This document shows, piece by piece, positions 1-7,685 of a stretch of 21,429 nucleotides of DNA. The stretch comes from Glacieibacterium sp964246975. GTDB taxonomy: Bacteria; Pseudomonadota; Alphaproteobacteria; Sphingomonadales; Sphingomonadaceae. Position 1 is the first letter of the stretch. Every line of letters begins with the position of its first letter. Where the stretch lies: contig CAXTSL010000050.1 of assembly GCA_964246975.1 (NCBI GenBank), positions 1-21,429 on the forward strand. Direction: 5' to 3'. The notes below the pieces were generated by a model. That model was not told where the DNA came from and ran no database searches. It saw only the letters and a program-made list of their open reading frames with translations. A program made the translations under genes and the position numbers.

Positions 1-918
1 CCGGCGCGGGGGCTGGCGGCGCTCGCGGCACTCGCGGCGGCGGGCCACGCGGTCGGTCTGGTCGCCGACAGCGCGGCGCAGATCGGCGCGGCGGGGGCGG
101 CGGCGGTCGCGGCGGAAACGACGCTGCGCCTGATCGTCGATATCGACCTCGGCCAGCACCGCACCGGCGTCAGGCCCGAACGGGCGGCGGCGCTGGCGCG
201 GCTGGCAGCGGCAACGCCCGGACTGCGTTATGGCGGCATCCAGGCCTATGTCGGGCATCTCCAGCACGATGCCGACGTTGTCGCGCGCGCGGCGCGGGCG
301 GCGCGCGCCACGGCGCGTCTCGCGACGCTGGTGGCGGACCTCGCGGCGGCGGGGCTTGCCCCGGCGGTCGTCACCGGCGGCGGCACGGGCAGCTATGTCC
401 ACGACCTCGCGGGCGGCGTCTTCACCGAACTCCAGGCGGGCAGCTATGCGCTGATGGACGTCGACTACACCGACTGCGGCGCGCCGGGCGGGGGCGCGTG
501 GCCGTTCGCGCCCGCGCTGCTCCTCGCGGCATCGGTGGTGTCGGCGACGCACAAGAGCCACGTCACCTGCGACGCGGGACTCAAGGCGCTCAGCGTCGAC
601 GGGCCGCCCGCGCGCGTCGTCGCGGGTGCCGCACCGGGCTCGTGGTGGCGCGCGATGGGCGACGAGCACGGCGCGGTGGTGCACCCCGACTTCGCGCGGC
701 GGCTGCACGGCGCGGGCGATACCGAGGCGGCAATCGACGCGGTCGACGCCGACGAGCGCCTCGCGTGGCCCACCGACGCACCGCGCGCGGGCGACATCGT
801 CTGGCTCCAGCCCGGGCACGTCGATCCGACGGTCAATTTGCACGATGCGCTGTGGATCGCCGATGAGGACGGCAGGCTCGAACGCTGGCCGGTATCGGCG
901 CGTCGCACGACGGCCTAG
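1..918 (+). CDS. D-threonine aldolase / DSD1-family PLP enzyme, 5' end missing
   Basis: Reading frame 1 is open from the window edge to the TAG at 916-918, giving the last 305 residues of a fold-type III PLP enzyme. The alanine-racemase-like barrel is marked by VDIDLGQHRTGV, GGIQAYVGHLQH, VTGGGTGSY and ELQAGSYALMDVDY. The C-terminal metal-binding domain carries GDEHG and PGHVDPTVNLHD. In D-threonine aldolases and D-3-hydroxyaspartate aldolases a His and an Asp two residues apart bind the divalent metal. Here that pair is H-V-D, whereas eukaryotic-type D-serine dehydratases have H-x-C. This favours retro-aldol cleavage of a D-beta-hydroxy-amino acid, giving glycine plus an aldehyde or glyoxylate. 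The family is about 370-380 residues, so roughly 60-75 residues including the PLP lysine lie left of the window. The exact substrate is unknown. Confidence 0.88.
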   Translation, partial: PARGLAALAALAAAGHAVGLVADSAAQIGAAGAAAVAAETTLRLIVDIDLGQHRTGVRPERAAALARLAAATPGLRYGGIQAYVGHLQHDADVVARAARAARATARLATLVADLAAAGLAPAVVTGGGTGSYVHDLAGGVFTELQAGSYALMDVDYTDCGAPGGGAWPFAPALLLAASVVSATHKSHVTCDAGLKALSVDGPPARVVAGAAPGSWWRAMGDEHGAVVHPDFARRLHGAGDTEAAIDAVDADERLAWPTDAPRAGDIVWLQPGHVDPTVNLHDALWIADEDGRLERWPVSARRTTA

Positions 919-2111
919 CCCGGGGCGAGCCCCGCGAGGATGGCGTTGGGCAGTGCCGCCTCGTCCCAGTCGAGTGCCGGCTTGCCGATGCGGACGATGG
1001 TCAGCCCCGCCGAGGGAATGACGTAGACCCGCTGCGCCGCCGCCCCGTCGATGTAATACACGTCGTCGCGCCGCATCGGCGCGCTCGCGGCAACGGTCAG
1101 CGCGACGGTCTTGCCATAGCGGCGCACGGGCGCAAACGGCGTGCCGCGCCACAAATGCAGCCCGAAATTGGCGTTGAGCGGCGACGGCGCGGTCATCGTG
1201 TCGATCCACGTCGACGGCACGATCTGCCGCATGCCGACCTTGCCGCGCAGCCGGATCAACTCGCCGACGCGCAGCCAGTCGCGCGGGGTGGCCTGCAGGC
1301 AGCAGAACAGGTGCGGCGTGCCTGCCGGCCGGTCGAGCCACAGCGCCGCGTCGCTCGCCCCCATCGGTTTCCACAGCGTCCGCGACAGCCAGTCGGCATA
1401 GCGTTCGCCGACCGCCCTGGTCAGCGCCATCCCCGCGAGCTGGCTGTTGACGTTGGCATAGGCGAATTCCTGTCCCGGCGGGGCCAGTGCCTCGAAGCGC
1501 AGCGCGGCGGCGCGCAGGTCGTCGCCGAACATCAGCTGCGTCGCCGCGCTGGCCGGGTCGCCGGGCCTGGCGGGCGCGGTGCCGAGGCCGCTGGTCATCG
1601 CCAGCAGTTGCGCGAGCGTGATGCGCCCGCGCGGGTCGTCCGCCCATTCGGGCAGCCAGCGACCGAGCGGATCGCTCAGCGCGATCCTGCCTTGTCCGAT
1701 CGCGACGCCGAAGCTCAGCGCCATCACCGACTTGTGCATCGACGCGGTCGAGAAGCGCGATGCCGGAGTGTAGCCTTGCCAGTAGGTCTCGCTGACCAGC
1801 CTGCCGTCGCGCGCGATGAGCAGCGCAAAGCTGCCCTTGCTCTCGGCATAGGCCTTGGCGGCGGCGATGGCGGCGTCGGCGATGCCCGCCTGCACCGGGG
1901 TCGCGGTGGGCACCGCCTTGCCGCCGCCGCCCCTGACGGTCTCGGCGGGCGTGTAGGCGTCGGGGGTCTCGACCCCGCGCGCGGCGGGAAAGGCGGCGAT
2001 GCGCGCGGTCATCGCGGCGGGGTCATTGGGGGGCGTGGCCTCCTTGGCGGCCAGCGGAGCCGCGACGAGCGCGAGCGCGAGGGCCGCGCGCCGGACTGCG
2101 CCACCCGTCAC
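915..2111 (-). CDS. Exported serine hydrolase, class C beta-lactamase/NylB-like
   Basis: The protein has 398 residues. I chose the GTG at 2111 because it overlaps the upstream transporter stop as GTGA, there is no better ATG, and it gives a clear signal peptide (VRRAALALALVAAPLAAKE). The beta-lactamase/transpeptidase fold has the nucleophile motif S124-M-H-K127 and the second motif Y218-A-N220. The C-terminal strand IDGAAAQRVYVIPSAGL replaces the usual KTG, resembling the G-x-G-G-Q-x-x-Y-V-x-P segment of NylB-type amide hydrolases and EstB-type esterases. It probably cuts an ester or amide in the periplasm; a role as true beta-lactamase is less likely. It is co-transcribed with the GPH transporter and is paralogous to the hydrolase at 10014-11228. 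Its TAG stop shares the palindrome CTAG (915-918) with the stop of the convergent aldolase gene. Confidence 0.87.
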   Translation of the reverse strand: MTGGAVRRAALALALVAAPLAAKEATPPNDPAAMTARIAAFPAARGVETPDAYTPAETVRGGGGKAVPTATPVQAGIADAAIAAAKAYAESKGSFALLIARDGRLVSETYWQGYTPASRFSTASMHKSVMALSFGVAIGQGRIALSDPLGRWLPEWADDPRGRITLAQLLAMTSGLGTAPARPGDPASAATQLMFGDDLRAAALRFEALAPPGQEFAYANVNSQLAGMALTRAVGERYADWLSRTLWKPMGASDAALWLDRPAGTPHLFCCLQATPRDWLRVGELIRLRGKVGMRQIVPSTWIDTMTAPSPLNANFGLHLWRGTPFAPVRRYGKTVALTVAASAPMRRDDVYYIDGAAAQRVYVIPSAGLTIVRIGKPALDWDEAALPNAILAGLAPG

Positions 2112-3472
2112 GCCGGGACGCCGGGCATCGCGTCCTGCCGCGCGGTATCGCGCTCGAGATCGATGAACATCAGCGGCACGATACTGAGCAGGTACAGTGC
2201 GGCGGGCAGCACGGCCGCCCCGAGGTAGATGCCGGTCAGCGCCTCGGCGGGCTGCGCCACCGGCGCGCCGCCGGTCGAGGGGCGGAAGTGGAAGGCCTGG
2301 AGGATCAGCCCGACGAGCAGCGGGCCGAGCGCCATCGACGCCTTTTCGACGAAGCTGTAGACCCCCGCATACAGTCCCTCGCGGCGGATGCCCGAGCGGC
2401 GGCAGTCGTGGTCGATGATGTCGGGCAGCAGCGACTGGCCCATCAGCAGCAGCCCGCCCGAGCAGAAACCCGAGACGATGCCGCGCACGACGATCAGCGC
2501 GACGGGCTCGTTCGGCCCGGCGAGCAGCCACGACGCCACCAGCAGCGCGTACCCCGCACACCCGGCGGCGTAGAGGTTGCGCTTCGAATACGAGCGCCCG
2601 AGGCGGACCCACAGCGGCATCGCCGCCAGCGTCGCGATCGTCGCACACAGGATGAGGATCGCGACGGTTCCGGGCGATGCCTTGAGGACGGTGGTGACGA
2701 GGAACAGCAGCGACGCCGTGACGCTGGCGAGGCCGACGAGCTGGCACACCTTGGCGGCGATGATCAGGCGAAACGGCCGGTTGGCGAAGACCGCAGCATA
2801 GCGCGCGAGGCCTGACGCCTGCGGTCCCGGCGGCAGCGACCGCGTGCGCCGCGCCGCCAGGCTCGCGACGAGCATCGTCGCCAGCACCAGCGCGCCGAGC
2901 AGCAGCCCGACGCGGCCATAGCCCGCGCGACCGCCGCCCCACGACTTCGCCAGCTGCGGCGCGAGGCCGTTGATCAGCCCGCCGATCGACACGAAGGCGA
3001 TGCGCCACGACAGGATCGAGGTCCGCTCGGCGGGCAGGTCGGTCATCTCGGGCGGCATCGCGATATAGGGCACGTTGAACAGCGAATAGCCGAGCGCGAG
3101 CACCATCAGGCAGCCGAACATATACGCCGACAACGCGCTGCCGGTCAGCGCGGGGGGGTTGAGGACGACCGCGATGCCCACCGCCGCGACGATCGCCCCC
3201 GCCAGCATGAACGGCGCGCGGCGGCCCCAGCGGTGCGTGCTGCGGTCGCTGATGCCGCCGACGAGCGGTGCCGCGACCGCGTCGCACAGCTTGGCGGCGA
3301 ACAACAGCGTCCCCGCCAGCGCCGGGGCGATGCCGAGCACCGAGGTCATGAAGAACAGCAGCAGCAGCGACCCGACGTTGATCACCGTCGCGGTGCCGAT
3401 CGAGCCGAGTCCCCACGCCGCCTTGAGCCCGGTCGGCAGCGTCAGCGCGGGCGGGGCAGCGGATGACGGCAA
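2108..3472 (-). CDS. GPH/MelB-type MFS transporter
   Basis: This is a 454-residue inner-membrane protein with about 12 hydrophobic segments. It belongs to the glycoside-pentoside-hexuronide:cation symporter branch (MFS_2). The diagnostic loop between helices 2 and 3 reads DRSTHRWGRRAPF (residues 76-88). Helix 2 reads KLCDAVAAPLVGG. MelB has two Asp residues here for cation binding (D-x-x-x-D). This protein keeps the first (D64) and has Ala at the second (68), so cation coupling may differ from MelB. It starts at the ATG at 3472 and its TGA overlaps the GTG of the serine hydrolase gene by four bases. It would carry the cluster's substrate, or a hydrolysis product, into the cytoplasm. Sugars are the classical substrates of the family, but many proteobacterial members sit in aromatic, steroid or other catabolic clusters, so the cargo is open. 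Confidence 0.87.
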   Translation of the reverse strand: MPSSAAPPALTLPTGLKAAWGLGSIGTATVINVGSLLLLFFMTSVLGIAPALAGTLLFAAKLCDAVAAPLVGGISDRSTHRWGRRAPFMLAGAIVAAVGIAVVLNPPALTGSALSAYMFGCLMVLALGYSLFNVPYIAMPPEMTDLPAERTSILSWRIAFVSIGGLINGLAPQLAKSWGGGRAGYGRVGLLLGALVLATMLVASLAARRTRSLPPGPQASGLARYAAVFANRPFRLIIAAKVCQLVGLASVTASLLFLVTTVLKASPGTVAILILCATIATLAAMPLWVRLGRSYSKRNLYAAGCAGYALLVASWLLAGPNEPVALIVVRGIVSGFCSGGLLLMGQSLLPDIIDHDCRRSGIRREGLYAGVYSFVEKASMALGPLLVGLILQAFHFRPSTGGAPVAQPAEALTGIYLGAAVLPAALYLLSIVPLMFIDLERDTARQDAMPGVPA

Positions 3473-3523
3473 GCGGGCGGCTCCTCAGGATCGGTCGGTG
3501 CGATGCTAGGCGGTGGACCACTG

Positions 3524-3542
3524 CACGTCACGCCGCAACGTG
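3524..3542. promoter_or_regulatory. Inverted repeat CACGT-N9-ACGTG in a divergent promoter region
   Basis: A perfect 5+5 inverted repeat (3524-3528 and 3538-3542) lies in the 164-bp gap between the divergent transporter and decarboxylase-like genes. It ends three bases before the TATCCG element at 3546. It could be an operator for a second regulator or a chance repeat. No convincing -35/-10 pair was identified in this gap. Confidence 0.25.
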
Positions 3543-3545
3543 GGT

Positions 3546-3562
3546 TATCCGGCCTGCGGTCA
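3546..3562. promoter_or_regulatory. Putative IclR-type operator, site 3 (TATCCG-N6-GG)
   Basis: The sequence TATCCGGCCTGCGGTCA lies almost midway between the divergent starts, 74 bp from the transporter ATG and 75 bp from the decarboxylase-like ATG. It shares TATCCG-N6-GG-N2-A with the elements at 12679, 16425 and 17284. The right half-site is degenerate (GGTCA against GGATA in the perfect copy). The position suits control of both operons. The call rests only on this recurrence. Confidence 0.4.
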
Positions 3563-3636
3563 AGCCGGGCGACGGTCGCGCGCTGCGGCAGCCCTGCGGC
3601 CAAGCACGGCACAGCGACGCGAGGCAGGGGACGGCG

Positions 3637-4383
3637 ATGGGCGATTCACTCGGCAACCGCGCGAAATTCGCGGTCGTCGTCCCCTCGACCAACACCAGCG
3701 TCCAGCCCGAATACGACGCGATGCGTCCGCGCGGCGTCACCAACCACACGGCGCGCATCGCCATCCCCGATACCAAGGTCGATTCGGACGCGAGCTTCAT
3801 GGCGATGCTCCACAATATCCGCGACGCGACCGAGGCGGCGGTCGATGTCGCGATGTCGATGACCCCCGATGCGGTCGTCATGGGCATGTCGGCGGAAACC
3901 TTCTGGGACGGCGCGGCGGGGGCGGACGCGATGCTCGACCGGCTGCAGGCGCAGACCGGCCGGCCGGTGACGATGGGCAGCCACGCCTGCCACGCCGCGA
4001 TCGCCGCGCTCGGCGGCGCGAAGCGCATCTCGATCATCACGCCGTACATGCCGGTCGGCGACGCGCAGGTCCGCAAGTTCTTCGAGGAATCGGGCTATGA
4101 GGTGGTGGCGCTCAAGGGACTGCGTTGCGCCTCGCCGATGCTGATCGCGCACGAGAGCGAACGGACGCTCAAGCGCGCCGTTGAGGAGGTCGACGACCCC
4201 CAGGTCGACGCGATCATCCAGTGCGGCACCAACCTCGCCTTCGCGCGCGTCGCGGCCTGGGCCGAGTTCTGGCTGGAAAAGCCCGTCATCGCGATCAACA
4301 CCGCGACCTACTGGCATGCCTTGCGGACCAACGGCATCATGGACCAGATGGACGGCTTCGGCGCGCTGCTGGCGGATCATTGA
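3637..4383 (+). CDS. Arylmalonate decarboxylase / maleate isomerase-like protein
   Basis: This 248-residue protein belongs to the Asp/Glu racemase superfamily. VVVPSTNTSVQPEYD (13-27) is the usual N-terminal phosphate/carboxylate-loop region. Racemases and maleate isomerases use two cysteines. Here only the second is obvious (QCGTN, C196). The first position reads MGMSAETFW (82-90), matching the MGTS segment of arylmalonate decarboxylase, which also has a single catalytic Cys. TPY (135-137) matches the decarboxylase dioxyanion-hole tyrosine region and C196-G197 its Cys-Gly. These comparisons are from memory of the Bordetella enzyme. A decarboxylase of a malonate-like acid is therefore somewhat favoured over an isomerase. 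The ATG at 3637 follows GGGGACGG. Its TGA overlaps the next ATG by one base (TGATG), so it leads a three-gene operon. Confidence 0.82.
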   Translation: MGDSLGNRAKFAVVVPSTNTSVQPEYDAMRPRGVTNHTARIAIPDTKVDSDASFMAMLHNIRDATEAAVDVAMSMTPDAVVMGMSAETFWDGAAGADAMLDRLQAQTGRPVTMGSHACHAAIAALGGAKRISIITPYMPVGDAQVRKFFEESGYEVVALKGLRCASPMLIAHESERTLKRAVEEVDDPQVDAIIQCGTNLAFARVAAWAEFWLEKPVIAINTATYWHALRTNGIMDQMDGFGALLADH

Positions 4384-5309
4384 TGGACTATGACTATGTC
4401 CCGTTGCCCGAGCGCGCGCCGCTGCGCTGGCCGGGCGGCGCGCGCGTCGCGCTGATCCTGACCTTCAATCTCGAGACATGGGACCTGACCAAGGATACCG
4501 ACCGCGCGTACTATGCCGGCGGCCCGCCGATCCTCCCCGACGTGCTGCCGGGGCGCGTCCCCGACTTCCCCAACTACAGCTGGCGCGAGTACGGTCAGCG
4601 CGTCGGCATCTGGCGGCTCTACGAGCTTTTCGACGAGCTGGGGGTGAAGGCGAGCTGCACGACCAATGCCGTCACCTTCGACCGCCGCCGCGCGATGGTG
4701 CAGGCGTGCCTCGACCGCGGCTGGGAGCTGCTCGCGCACAACTGGGAGCAGGGCGAACTGCTCACCGATTTCCACGCCGACCCCGCCGCCGAACGCGATA
4801 TCGTGCTGCGCAGCCTCGCAAAGTACGAGGCCGAGACCGGGCGTAAGCCGCTGGGATGGCTGTCGTCGAGCCTGCGCGGCACGCTTCGAACGCCTGAGAT
4901 TCTCGCGGCGGCGGGGTGCCTGTTCTACTGCGACCTGATGAACGACGACCAGCCGTATCTGCTGCGCACCGCCGCCGGCCCAATCGTCTCGGTGCCCTAT
5001 TCCAATGAAATCAATGACTTCACGCTGCTGACCCGGCGCAACTACACCACCGACCAATATCGTGATATCCTCATCGAGGAACTTGACGTGCTTTACGCCG
5101 AAGGTGCCACGACGGGCCGGATCATGAATGTCGGCATCCATCCCCACGTCTCGGGACGCGCCCACCGCGTCCGCGCGCTGCGCGAGTTCATCGAACATGC
5201 CAAGGCTCTGCCCGGCGTGTGGTGGGCGACGCGCGCGGAAATTGCGCGCTGGTATCTCGCCAACCACGAAAGCCATTTCCCGCACCAGCTGACCGGAGAC
5301 CCGCGATGA
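4383..5309 (+). CDS. Polysaccharide deacetylase-family hydrolase, PuuE/cyclic imidase-like
   Basis: This 308-residue NodB-fold protein has no signal peptide, so it is cytoplasmic. Motifs follow the allantoinase PuuE branch rather than sugar deacetylases: FNLETWD (28-34) in place of TFDD, AHNWEQGE (118-125) for the metal-binding turn, GWLSSSLRGTLRTPEILAAAG (158-178), DDQP (188-191) and GIHPHVSGRAHR (251-262). PuuE relatives open cyclic amides such as allantoin, and one Pseudomonas cyclic imidase belongs to the same family, so hydrolysis of a cyclic amide/imide or an N-acyl bond is a reasonable inference. The start overlaps the previous stop by one base, and the end overlaps the oxidase start as ATGA. 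Translational coupling to an AMDase-like protein and an FAD oxidase implies consecutive steps on one substrate. The exact reaction is unknown. Confidence 0.83.
   Translation: MDYDYVPLPERAPLRWPGGARVALILTFNLETWDLTKDTDRAYYAGGPPILPDVLPGRVPDFPNYSWREYGQRVGIWRLYELFDELGVKASCTTNAVTFDRRRAMVQACLDRGWELLAHNWEQGELLTDFHADPAAERDIVLRSLAKYEAETGRKPLGWLSSSLRGTLRTPEILAAAGCLFYCDLMNDDQPYLLRTAAGPIVSVPYSNEINDFTLLTRRNYTTDQYRDILIEELDVLYAEGATTGRIMNVGIHPHVSGRAHRVRALREFIEHAKALPGVWWATRAEIARWYLANHESHFPHQLTGDPR
5292..5308 (+). promoter_or_regulatory. Initiation element ACCGGAGACCCGCGATG
   Basis: This is the ribosome-binding region and start codon of the FAD oxidase gene, with GGAGA 7-11 bases before the ATG. It differs by one base from the 17-base initiation sequences at 10000-10016 and 12609-12625. 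Here it also encodes the last residues (TGDPR) of the upstream hydrolase. Confidence 0.6.
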
Positions 5310-6910
5310 CCGCGATGCTCGACCGCACCCGCGACACGCCCGCGAACGACGACACCGGCCTGCTCGACGCGCTCGCCCGCACCGTCGCGCCGGCGAACCT
5401 GCTGACGGACGAGGCCGACCGGCGCTTCTACGGCACCGACGTGTATGCGCTGCGCGAGCTGCCCGTCGCGGTGGTGCGCCCGGCCAGCATCGCCGAGCTG
5501 CAGGCGGTCGTCGCGGCGGCGGCGGCGGCGCGCGCCCCGCTGACGGTGCGCGGCGGCGGCGCGAGCTATACCGACGGCTACACGCACAGCCGGCCCGGCG
5601 GCATCACCATCGACACCGCGTTGCTGAAGCGCATCGACATCGACGAAGCCAACAATGTCGTCACCGTCGAGGCCGGCGTGACGTGGGCCGAACTCCACGC
5701 CGCGCTGCTGCCCAAGGCGCTGCGGACACCGTTCTGGGGGCCGTTCTCGGGCCTTGCCGCGACCGTCGCGGGGTCGATGTCGCAGCACGCCTGCAGCCAC
5801 GGCAGCAGCGCCTTCGGCGTCTCGGCAGAGAGCGCGGGCGGCCTCGATGTCGTCACCGGCACCGGCGAGATGCTGACCACGGGCACGGCGGGCGGCGTCG
5901 GCGGCATCGCCTTCTCGCGCCATTTCGGCCCCGACCTCGCCGGGCTATTCCTCGGCGACTGCGGCGCGTTCGGCGTCAAGGCGCGCGTCACGCTGCGGCT
6001 GCAGCGCCGCTACGAGGCGTTCGAGGCGCTGAGCTTCTCCTTCGACAGCTTCGCCGCGATGCACGATGCGATGCGCGCCGTCGCGCTCGAACATGTCGAC
6101 GACGAGAATTTCGGCCTCGACGCGACGCTCCAGCAGGGCCAGATCGGGCGACAGGCGGGGGTCGGCGCGAAGGCCGGGATTGCCGCCTCGGTGATGAAGA
6201 ACGCGCCGTCGTTCGGCGCGGGGGTCAAGAGCCTCGTCAAGATGGCGGCGGCGGGCGACCGCGCGCTCAAGGCCGCGAGCTACGCCGTCCACTACATCGC
6301 CGACGGCGTCGATGCGGGCGCGGCGGCGGCGAAGGCGGCCGTGATCCGGCGCATCGCGTCGGCGCACGGCTCCGAGATCGCCAATACCGTGCCGACCGTG
6401 GTGCGGGGCATGCCGTTCGCGCCGCTGACCAACACGCTGGGGCCGAAGGGCGAGCGCTGGGTGCCGTTCCACACGCTGCTGCCGCACAGCGCGGTGCGCG
6501 GCTTCCATCAGGCGCTCGGCGACTATTGGGAGGCGCACGAGGCCGAGATGACGCGGCTCAACATCGTCAGCGGCACGATGTTCATGGCGGTCGGGGCGAG
6601 CGGCTTCATCTACGAGCCGACCTTCTACTGGCCCGACGTCCGCACCATCTACCACGAGCGCGTCGTGCCGCCGGCGCACCTCGCCAGCGTCCCCGTCTAT
6701 GCCCCCGGCCCCGACGCGGCGGCGGCGGTCAAGCGCATGAAGGGCGAGATCATCCGCCTGATGCACGACCACGGCGGCGCGCATTTCCAGATCGGCAAGG
6801 TCTATCCCTATCTCGACGACCGCAACGGCCCCAGCGTCGCGCTGCTGCGCGCGGTCAAGGCGGCGCTCGACCCGCACGCCATCCTCAATCCGGGCGTACT
6901 GGGCCTGTAA
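5306..6910 (+). CDS. FAD-binding PCMH-type oxidase/dehydrogenase (GlcD/VAO family)
   Basis: This 534-residue flavoenzyme has an N-terminal PCMH FAD domain: VVRPASIAELQAVV (57-70), the FAD pyrophosphate loop TVRGGGASYTDGYT (80-93), then VEAGVTWAEL (121-130). The later GPDLAGLFLGDCGAFGVKARVTLRL replaces the usual G-S-E-G-T-L-G-I stretch with GDCGAFGV. The C-terminus DPHAILNPGVLGL is the standard ending of GlcD/vanillyl-alcohol-oxidase-type enzymes. It likely oxidises a 2-hydroxy acid, a phenol or an alcohol. It is the third gene of its operon; its ATG is used in an ATGA overlap and sits behind the shared initiation element, which supports this start over any upstream one. The 3' end overlaps the convergent hydrolase gene by 26 bp (6885-6910). 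No covalent flavin attachment site could be assigned with confidence. Confidence 0.87.
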   Translation: MTAMLDRTRDTPANDDTGLLDALARTVAPANLLTDEADRRFYGTDVYALRELPVAVVRPASIAELQAVVAAAAAARAPLTVRGGGASYTDGYTHSRPGGITIDTALLKRIDIDEANNVVTVEAGVTWAELHAALLPKALRTPFWGPFSGLAATVAGSMSQHACSHGSSAFGVSAESAGGLDVVTGTGEMLTTGTAGGVGGIAFSRHFGPDLAGLFLGDCGAFGVKARVTLRLQRRYEAFEALSFSFDSFAAMHDAMRAVALEHVDDENFGLDATLQQGQIGRQAGVGAKAGIAASVMKNAPSFGAGVKSLVKMAAAGDRALKAASYAVHYIADGVDAGAAAAKAAVIRRIASAHGSEIANTVPTVVRGMPFAPLTNTLGPKGERWVPFHTLLPHSAVRGFHQALGDYWEAHEAEMTRLNIVSGTMFMAVGASGFIYEPTFYWPDVRTIYHERVVPPAHLASVPVYAPGPDAAAAVKRMKGEIIRLMHDHGGAHFQIGKVYPYLDDRNGPSVALLRAVKAALDPHAILNPGVLGL

Positions 6911-7685
6911 GGAACGTCGCGACCGCCGCCGCCCACGCCGCGGGCTGCTCGTCGACGATGTCGTGGGTGCCGCCTACGAGTTCGACGAAGGCGAAGTCGG
7001 GACGCAGCGCGGCGGCGCGGCGCGACGCGGCGGCGAGGTCGTCGCCGCTGTTGCTCAGGATGAGCGTCGGCACCGTCAGCCGCGCGAGGTCGGCGGCGAG
7101 GTCGTAGGCGAACGCCGCCCCGAACGCCCAATGATAATGGTCGGGGTTGGCGAGCATCGTCACGGCATGGCGGTGCATCGCGGCGAGGTCGCTCCACCCC
7201 GGCGTCGCGGCAAGGCGTTGCTGCCACACGGCGGTCAGGTGGCTGCCGTCGGCGAGCGGCACCAGCGGCGCGAAGCGGAAGCCCGCGAAATGCGCGCGCT
7301 CGGCGTCGCTGAGCAAGGGGACGCCATTGAGGATCTGGCGGTCGACACGTTCCGGGTGGCGCGCCGCCAACGCGCAGGCGATCGCCGCGCCCGTATGGTG
7401 GCCGAGCAGGTGGACGCGGTCGAGGCCGAGCGCATCGAGGACGGGGAGCAGCGCATCGGCGTGCGCCTCGATCGACGGCGGCGCGGGTGGGCGCGTCGAC
7501 GCGCCGTAGCCCGGCGTGTCGAGCGCGATGGCGCGCAACCCGGCTACCGCGAGCCCCGGCAGCGCGGGCTCGAACTGTGCCCCCGACAGCGGCGACTGAT
7601 GGAGCAGCACGAGCGGCGCGCCGTTGCCCGCCTCGCGCAGATGTACCTGGCCCCAGAGCCCGTCGACATAGGCGCGGCGGATCAT
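6885..7685 (-). CDS. Alpha/beta hydrolase with His at the nucleophile elbow (GHHTG)
   Basis: This 266-residue cytoplasmic alpha/beta-hydrolase-fold protein has an oxyanion region LLHQSPLSG (27-35), the DTPGYGASTRP segment (56-66), a candidate acid at D215 and a C-terminal His at H241 (GGTHDIVDE). The nucleophile elbow reads G95-H-H97-T-G99-A. The usual Ser (esterases), Asp (dehalogenases, epoxide hydrolases) or Cys is replaced by His. I recall other uncharacterised hydrolases with LHQTPRS-like and GHHTGA motifs, so this looks like a subfamily signature rather than a mutation. It could be a lyase, decarboxylase or C-C hydrolase, or may use a neighbouring residue. Its ATG overlaps the stop of the upstream paralogue as ATGA; the two are 30-40% alike by eye and form a two-gene operon. 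Confidence 0.85.
   Translation of the reverse strand: MIRRAYVDGLWGQVHLREAGNGAPLVLLHQSPLSGAQFEPALPGLAVAGLRAIALDTPGYGASTRPPAPPSIEAHADALLPVLDALGLDRVHLLGHHTGAAIACALAARHPERVDRQILNGVPLLSDAERAHFAGFRFAPLVPLADGSHLTAVWQQRLAATPGWSDLAAMHRHAVTMLANPDHYHWAFGAAFAYDLAADLARLTVPTLILSNSGDDLAAASRRAAALRPDFAFVELVGGTHDIVDEQPAAWAAAVATFLTGPVRPD

Noticed and set aside
915..3521. A single 868-codon minus-strand frame covering both serine hydrolase and transporter
   Set aside because: Its N-terminal two-thirds is an out-of-frame reading of the transporter gene. Only the part after the GTG at 2111 is a real protein.
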